DNA from: Bacteroidota bacterium | GTDB taxonomy: Bacteria; Bacteroidota; Bacteroidia; Bacteroidales; Prolixibacteraceae | Assembly (NCBI GenBank): GCA_030632865.1 | Contig: DAOVTY010000087.1 | Span: 1 to 10,738 of the forward strand | Direction of reading: 5' to 3' | DNA length: 10,738 bases | Shown here: one piece after another, positions 6,943-10,738 of the stretch | Layout: the number at the start of each line of letters is the position of its first letter | Position numbering within the stretch: the stretch's first letter is position 1 | Notes under the pieces: model-generated | The model's input: the letters and a program-made list of their open reading frames with translations, nothing else | The model's database searches: none | What the model was told of the DNA's origin: nothing | Program-made: the position numbers and the translations under genes

Positions 6943-8607
6943 CTAAGCGTATAAAAATCGTTTGATTTTTTTTGTAGGTGTTTTTTCAAAAGGTATTGGC
7001 TGTAAAACAACTTGCTGTATTCTTGAGAATTTATTTACTTCTTCGTTTACCTGTTTCTGAATCTCTTTTAAAATCTCATCCGATTTTTCAGCAATAAATT
7101 TTTGTGCTTCCGATTTCATACTTTTGAAATTGTTCTCAATCTCATCCATATTCAAATGAATCATTGCAACAAGTTTCCCTTTCTTCTTTACAACTAATGA
7201 TTCCATCACAAATCTCATTTTATTAATCATGGTTTCAATCTCTTCCGGATAAATATTTTCGCCACTGGCACCAACAATCATATTTTTTAACCTACCTTTA
7301 ATAAACAGCATATTATCTTTATCAAATATACCACGGTCGCCGGTTCTAAACCAACCATCTTCGGTAAACACCTCTTTTGTTACTTCGGGTGCTTTGTAAT
7401 AACCCAGCATTACATTTTCTCCCTGGGCTTGAACTTCGCCTTCTCCGGTTTCGGGATTTACATTGCCAATTCGTAAACTTACTCCTTCCATTGCCAAACC
7501 TGTTGATCCAATTTTTCTATTATTAGCAACTGCGCCTGCAAGTAACGGAGAGGTTTCCGTTAAACCGTATCCAATTGCATAAGGGAAATTCCCTTCAAAT
7601 AAAAACTGCTCAACCGTTGCATCGAGTTTTGCTCCACCAATTCCGAAAAAATTCAATTCGCCACCAAATGTTTTGTGCAATTTAGAAGCAGCAACTTTAT
7701 GTAAAATTTTTCTGATTGGCGAGAAAGAGTATAATGTTCGCATTACCGCACTTTTTTGGAATTCGGGTAAAATTTTTGCTTTGAAAACTTTTTCGATAAT
7801 TAGCGGAACCGTTAACATTATTGTCGGCTTAACTTTTTCTAATGCAGGTAGTAAAACTGACGCAACTGGCGGCTTGCGCATATAAAAAATAGAAGCTCCA
7901 TTTTTTATTCCCAGTAAAAAACCAACTGTATTTTCTAAAGTGTGCGACAATGGCAGCACAGAAAGAAAGCGATCTTTGCTGGTAACCTGGTATAGACTTC
8001 GGCACTGCTGAGCTGTCCAAGCCAGATTTTTATGTGTTAACATTACACCTTTCGAGCTTCCTGTTGTTCCCGATGTGTAAATTATTGAAGCTAAATCTTC
8101 CTCTTCCACTTCAACCGAAATCGGAGTTTTTATTGATGAAGGCAAAGAACTTTCGAGTGTTGTTAAATCTTTGGCTAAAGTACCTTTTGGAATAATTGCA
8201 AAGCTTTCGACCAAAATTATTTCGTTTAACAAAGTGGTTGCTTCGTCGTTTATATTTTTATATAAACCCTCGTTAACAAACAAATATTTTGCTCCCGAAT
8301 GTTCTATAATTGTTTTTACCTCGTTTTCGTGAAAGTCGGGCAATATTGGAACAGCAACTGCGCCTAAGGCAGAAATTGCAAAGAATGCAACTCCCCAGTT
8401 GGGCATATTTGTACTTAAAATTGCAACTTTATCACCTTTTTTTACATCCATATTTTGCAACATTTCGGCAGTAAGTGCAACATCGCTACCTAGTTGTTTA
8501 TATGTGTAATTTTTTTCATCAACAAAAACCAGCGATGTTTTATCGGCATAATTTTTTACTGCGTAATTTAAAAGTGAGGGTAAAGTCAGTTTCGGTGTAT
8601 CTATCAT
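6943..8607 (-). CDS. Long-chain fatty acid--CoA ligase (AMP-binding), FadD-like
   Basis: A complete 554-residue adenylate-forming enzyme that activates long-chain fatty acids to acyl-CoA (or possibly acyl-ACP). Motifs in order: P-loop YTSGTTGSSKG (177-187), YGLTET (347-352), GWFRTGD (418-424), GRLKNMIV (438-445), GENIYPEEIE (449-458), and the C-terminal catalytic Lys in TPTKKIKR (Lys547 by alignment with the TPTLK form). Residues about 485-530 form a charged, probably helical stretch, as is common in the long-chain subgroup. The ATG at 8607 gives the normal start MIDTPKLTLPSLLNYAV. It is only distantly similar to the ligase at 1-1077 and is not a recent duplicate of it. It appears monocistronic: it has its own promoter-like sequence upstream and a hairpin terminator downstream. 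Substrate chain length cannot be read from sequence; an acyl-ACP synthetase role is an alternative. Confidence 0.93.
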   Translation of the reverse strand: MIDTPKLTLPSLLNYAVKNYADKTSLVFVDEKNYTYKQLGSDVALTAEMLQNMDVKKGDKVAILSTNMPNWGVAFFAISALGAVAVPILPDFHENEVKTIIEHSGAKYLFVNEGLYKNINDEATTLLNEIILVESFAIIPKGTLAKDLTTLESSLPSSIKTPISVEVEEEDLASIIYTSGTTGSSKGVMLTHKNLAWTAQQCRSLYQVTSKDRFLSVLPLSHTLENTVGFLLGIKNGASIFYMRKPPVASVLLPALEKVKPTIMLTVPLIIEKVFKAKILPEFQKSAVMRTLYSFSPIRKILHKVAASKLHKTFGGELNFFGIGGAKLDATVEQFLFEGNFPYAIGYGLTETSPLLAGAVANNRKIGSTGLAMEGVSLRIGNVNPETGEGEVQAQGENVMLGYYKAPEVTKEVFTEDGWFRTGDRGIFDKDNMLFIKGRLKNMIVGASGENIYPEEIETMINKMRFVMESLVVKKKGKLVAMIHLNMDEIENNFKSMKSEAQKFIAEKSDEILKEIQKQVNEEVNKFSRIQQVVLQPIPFEKTPTKKIKRFLYA

Positions 8608-8631
8608 TTGTTAAAATTTAAGTTCAACTGT

Positions 8632-8670
8632 TTTTTATTAAACTTATTCTTGATAAGAAGATAAAAACAA
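8632..8670 (-). promoter_or_regulatory. Candidate promoter of the acyl-CoA synthetase
   Basis: On the minus strand a TTG (plus 8668-8670) is followed after 21 bases by TAAGTTTA (plus 8639-8646), which matches five of six fixed positions of the Bacteroidota TTG / TAnnTTTG promoter. Transcription would start near 8632, giving a leader of about 25 bases. This is the best two-part promoter in the intergenic region, but AT-rich DNA gives such matches by chance. Confidence 0.4.
8647..8659. promoter_or_regulatory. Palindrome inside the synthetase promoter spacer (possible operator)
   Basis: TTCTT (8647-8651) and AAGAA (8655-8659) are perfect 5-bp arms around GAT. The palindrome directly abuts the -7 element within the spacer of the candidate promoter, where a repressor would block RNA polymerase. 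No regulator gene is nearby, so the role is speculative. Confidence 0.25.
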
Positions 8671-8842
8671 TTGACTTTATTAAGCGGCGAAAAATAGTAA
8701 AAAAAGTTGTACGCTATGCATTATTGCAGTTGATGCCTTTTAGTTAATTTATATGTAATGGCATGTGTATTAGAGATATATTAGTTTTTAATGCTAATTT
8801 TTAACAATTTTTAGGTGTTGTTATCTTTTAACAATCAACTTA

Positions 8843-8863
8843 ATTTAAACCATGGGTTTAAAT
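8843..8863. repeat. Perfect 9-bp inverted repeat with 3-base spacer upstream of the sulfatase
   Basis: ATTTAAACC (8843-8851) and GGTTTAAAT (8855-8863) are exact reverse complements around ATG. The compact two-fold symmetry fits a dimeric regulator's binding site better than an RNA hairpin, since a 3-base loop is tight and no T-run follows. It lies 100 bases before the sulfatase start. No such protein is encoded in the window; the function is inferred only from the symmetry. Confidence 0.5.
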
Positions 8864-8932
8864 ATTCGAAAAAAACATGAAGTTTTTAGTCTATTAAATT
8901 CGAAATTAAGTGTTTATTCAATATTCATTTTA

Positions 8933-8952
8933 TAGATTTACAATTAAATCTA
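8933..8952. repeat. Perfect 8-bp inverted repeat directly before the sulfatase start
   Basis: TAGATTTA (8933-8940) and TAAATCTA (8945-8952) are exact reverse complements with loop CAAT, ending 11 bases before the ATG at 8964. As RNA it would be a weak AU-rich hairpin next to the ribosome-landing region; as DNA it could be an operator overlapping a poor -7 match (TAGATTTA itself). Which of these, if either, is real cannot be told. Confidence 0.45.
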
Positions 8953-8963
8953 AATCAATTTAA

Positions 8964-10738
8964 ATGAAATTTAAAAACCGAAGTTATTTATTCTTTATTT
9001 TAGTTTTTTTTGCCATCTCTTTTAGTTTTACAAGTTGCCAGGAGAAAGTTGCCGAAGATCTTCCAAATATTCTTTGGCTAGTTAGCGAGGATAATAGTCC
9101 GCTTTTAGGTTGTTATGGCGATGATTTTGCTACAACACCGAATCTCGATAAATTGGCTGCCGAGGGTTTTTTGTATACACATGCTTATGCGAATGCTCCT
9201 GTTTGTGCTCCGGCTAGAAATACTATTATCACTGGAGTTTATGCTTCTTCAAATGGAAATCAGCATATGAGAAGTTACTACGCTAAATCGGAAGTAGTAA
9301 AAACGTACCCCGAATATTTACGCGAATTGGGTTATTACTGTTCAAACAACTCAAAAACTGATTATAATTCTAGTACTATTATTCCAAATAATATATGGGA
9401 TGAAAGTAGTAGAAATGCACATTATAAAAACCGTGCTGAAGATCAGCCATTTTTTGCGGTATTTAATACTGGAATTTCTCACGAAAGTTGTATGCATAAA
9501 TCTATACCAAATTCGGAGTTGAGACATAGTCCAGAAGAGGTGTTTATTCCTCCTCACCACCCGGCAACACCAGAGATGAAACACGACTGGGCACAATATT
9601 ACGACAAGGTTGAAGATATGGATACTCAAATTGGCAAATGGTTAAAGGAGTTAGATGATGCGGGTTTATCAGAAAATACCATTGTATTCTACTATGGCGA
9701 CCATGGAGGTGTTATTGCACGCAGTAAGCGTTTTGTTTACGAAACAGGTACACGAGTTCCGTTTATTGTAAGAATTCCTGAAAAATATAAATATCTGTTT
9801 CCAGAAAAAGAAGTGGGCTCTAAAGTAAATAGATTGATAAGTTTTGTTGATTTGTTTCCTACTCTTTTGAGTATCACCGGAATTGAGATTCCCAAATATT
9901 TGCAAGGAAATGCATTTTTGGGAAAACAAAAAACAGCAGATCCTGAATATGCATACATGTTTCGTGGAAGAATGGATGAGCGTTATGATATGTGTCGTGC
10001 CGTACGCGATCAAAAGTATCGATATATAAGAAATTACATGCCGTATCGAATTTATGGGCAGCACATTAATTATTTATGGCAGGCGCCTTCAGTTGGTTCG
10101 TGGGAACAAGAATACTTAAATGGAAATTGTAACAAAACGCAAAGTATTTTCTGGGAACCCAAGCCGGTAGAAGAGTTGTACGATACTGAAAACGACCCAT
10201 GGGAAGTAAATAACTTGGCGGAGAATCCTGACTATAAAGAAGTGCTTGAAAGGATGCGTGCTGCCAATAAAAGTTGGGTTATAAAAATTAAGGACACCGG
10301 TTTTATTCCGGAAGCCGACCGAGTTGATCGAGCTGGAGAAATTCCCATGTATGATTATATGCGCTCGGGAAGTATTAATTTGGATGAAATTATAGATGCT
10401 GCTGAAATTGCTACACTTGGCAAAGTTGAAAATATTGACAATTTGAAAATGTATTTAAAAAGTAGTGAAAGTGCAGTTCGGTACTGGGGCGCTTCTGGAT
10501 TATTAATATTGGGAGAAAAGGCAACTCCGGCATTAGATGAATTAAAGGCTGCAATTTCTGATGAATCGGCAAATGTAGTTGTTGTGGCTGCCGAGGCTTT
10601 GTATTACTTGGGAGAAAAAGAAATTGCAAGAGAAGCTTTGGTTTCGGTACTTAAAAATAAAAGTGAATTTGCTCGTTGCCATGCTTTAAATGCTATTGAT
10701 TACACCAACGATAAAAGTTCTAAATTTGTTGAAGGAGT
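8964..10738 (+). CDS. Lipoprotein sulfatase, heparan N-sulfatase-like, with C-terminal HEAT-like repeats; 3' truncated by window edge
   Basis: The frame is open from ATG 8964 to the window end (591 codons plus two bases). The N-terminus has basic residues, a long hydrophobic segment and the lipobox FTSC (Cys25), so it is a likely exported lipoprotein. The sulfatase domain (about 33-440) shows SEDNSP (41-46, metal ligands Glu42/Asp43/Asn44 in place of DD), the formylglycine motif CAPAR (81-85, Cys81), Lys131, His173 in SHES, GDHGG (245-249) and Lys255 before ETGTRVPF; ELYDTENDPWEVNNL (404-418) closes the domain. The LWLVSEDNSPLLGCYGD and NAPVCAPARN style is that of heparan N-sulfatase (sulfamidase)-like bacterial enzymes, so N- or O-desulfation of a glycan is likely. 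From about residue 490 onward, helical units such as VRYWGASGLLILGEKATPAL and VVVAAEALYYLGEKEIA resemble HEAT/PBS-lyase repeats and continue past the edge. Promoter unclear. Confidence 0.92.
   Translation, partial: MKFKNRSYLFFILVFFAISFSFTSCQEKVAEDLPNILWLVSEDNSPLLGCYGDDFATTPNLDKLAAEGFLYTHAYANAPVCAPARNTIITGVYASSNGNQHMRSYYAKSEVVKTYPEYLRELGYYCSNNSKTDYNSSTIIPNNIWDESSRNAHYKNRAEDQPFFAVFNTGISHESCMHKSIPNSELRHSPEEVFIPPHHPATPEMKHDWAQYYDKVEDMDTQIGKWLKELDDAGLSENTIVFYYGDHGGVIARSKRFVYETGTRVPFIVRIPEKYKYLFPEKEVGSKVNRLISFVDLFPTLLSITGIEIPKYLQGNAFLGKQKTADPEYAYMFRGRMDERYDMCRAVRDQKYRYIRNYMPYRIYGQHINYLWQAPSVGSWEQEYLNGNCNKTQSIFWEPKPVEELYDTENDPWEVNNLAENPDYKEVLERMRAANKSWVIKIKDTGFIPEADRVDRAGEIPMYDYMRSGSINLDEIIDAAEIATLGKVENIDNLKMYLKSSESAVRYWGASGLLILGEKATPALDELKAAISDESANVVVVAAEALYYLGEKEIAREALVSVLKNKSEFARCHALNAIDYTNDKSSKFVEG

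Larger units (their letters stand above)
8608..8963. other. Divergent intergenic region between acyl-CoA synthetase and sulfatase
   Basis: A 356-base, very AT-rich stretch with no convincing gene on either strand; the longest reading frames are very short. It contains a candidate promoter for the leftward synthetase near 8639-8670 with a small palindrome in its spacer. Closer to the rightward sulfatase there are two perfect inverted repeats, at 8843-8863 and 8933-8952. Several partial TAnnTTTG matches occur on the plus strand (for example 8782-8789, 8895-8902 and 8933-8940), but none has a well-placed TTG, so the sulfatase promoter cannot be fixed. No RNA gene or riboswitch is recognised. Confidence 0.8.

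Noticed and set aside
6940..6950. Palindrome ACGCT-A-AGCGT around the synthetase stop codon
   Set aside because: A one-base loop cannot form a hairpin, and it lies over coding sequence; the real terminator is the 11-bp stem at 6893-6926.
8877..8897. Six-codon frame (MKFLVY) that could be a leader peptide before the sulfatase
   Set aside because: It is too short to judge, has no attenuator-like regulatory codons, and AT-rich DNA gives many such frames by chance.
9669..10064. 131-residue open frame on the minus strand
   Set aside because: It is antisense inside the second sulfatase, whose catalytic motifs are on the plus strand; its composition is that of a shadow frame.
10411..10629. 72-residue minus-strand frame near the right edge
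   Set aside because: It is antisense to the HEAT-like region of the sulfatase and has a low-complexity Leu/Pro/Gln composition with no start context.

Overview
The window looks like chromosomal DNA of a Bacteroidota member, probably a Bacteroidales/Marinilabiliales-type organism. The reasons are the AT-rich composition, the lack of Shine-Dalgarno sequences before clear starts, promoter-like motifs of the Bacteroidota type (TAnnTTTG), a long-form PurM with a MVTESRYSARGVSASKEDVH-type N-terminus, the purM-prfA-pyrF gene order, and lipoprotein sulfatases. The order-level placement is inference. I see no tRNA, rRNA, CRISPR array, insertion sequence or phage gene.

Layout from left to right. (1) At 1-1077 (+) lies the C-terminal two thirds of an acyl-CoA ligase, cut by the window edge. 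(2) Converging on it is a lipoprotein sulfatase (1097-2554, -). (3) Next comes a leftward cluster of basic metabolic genes: purM (6838-5669), prfA (5629-4544), pyrF (4475-3642) and an MDR-family oxidoreductase (3639-2617). The gaps are 39, 68 and 2 bases, so these are probably one transcript; the sulfatase beyond it has a good promoter -7 element of its own. (4) A second, complete long-chain acyl-CoA synthetase (8607-6943, -) lies upstream and is separated from purM by a strong hairpin terminator at 6893-6926. (5) A 356-base divergent intergenic region (8608-8963) holds a promoter for the synthetase and two perfect inverted repeats in front of the last gene. (6) The last gene is a second lipoprotein sulfatase (8964 to beyond 10738, +), of the heparan N-sulfatase-like kind, with HEAT-like repeats at its C-terminus. 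It runs off the right edge.

Working together: purM (purine synthesis), pyrF (pyrimidine synthesis) and prfA (translation termination) form a growth-related housekeeping unit. The two ligases activate fatty acids. The two sulfatases are predicted exported lipoproteins that desulfate glycans such as glycosaminoglycans or algal/mucin sulfates; they need a formylglycine-generating enzyme that is not in the window. No SusC/SusD pair, sulfatase-maturating enzyme, sulfatase regulator or glycoside hydrolase is present, so this is not a classical polysaccharide utilisation locus as far as the window shows. Most of the window is ordinary. The points most worth a second look are the sulfatase-HEAT architecture and the unexplained inverted repeats in the divergent intergenic region.
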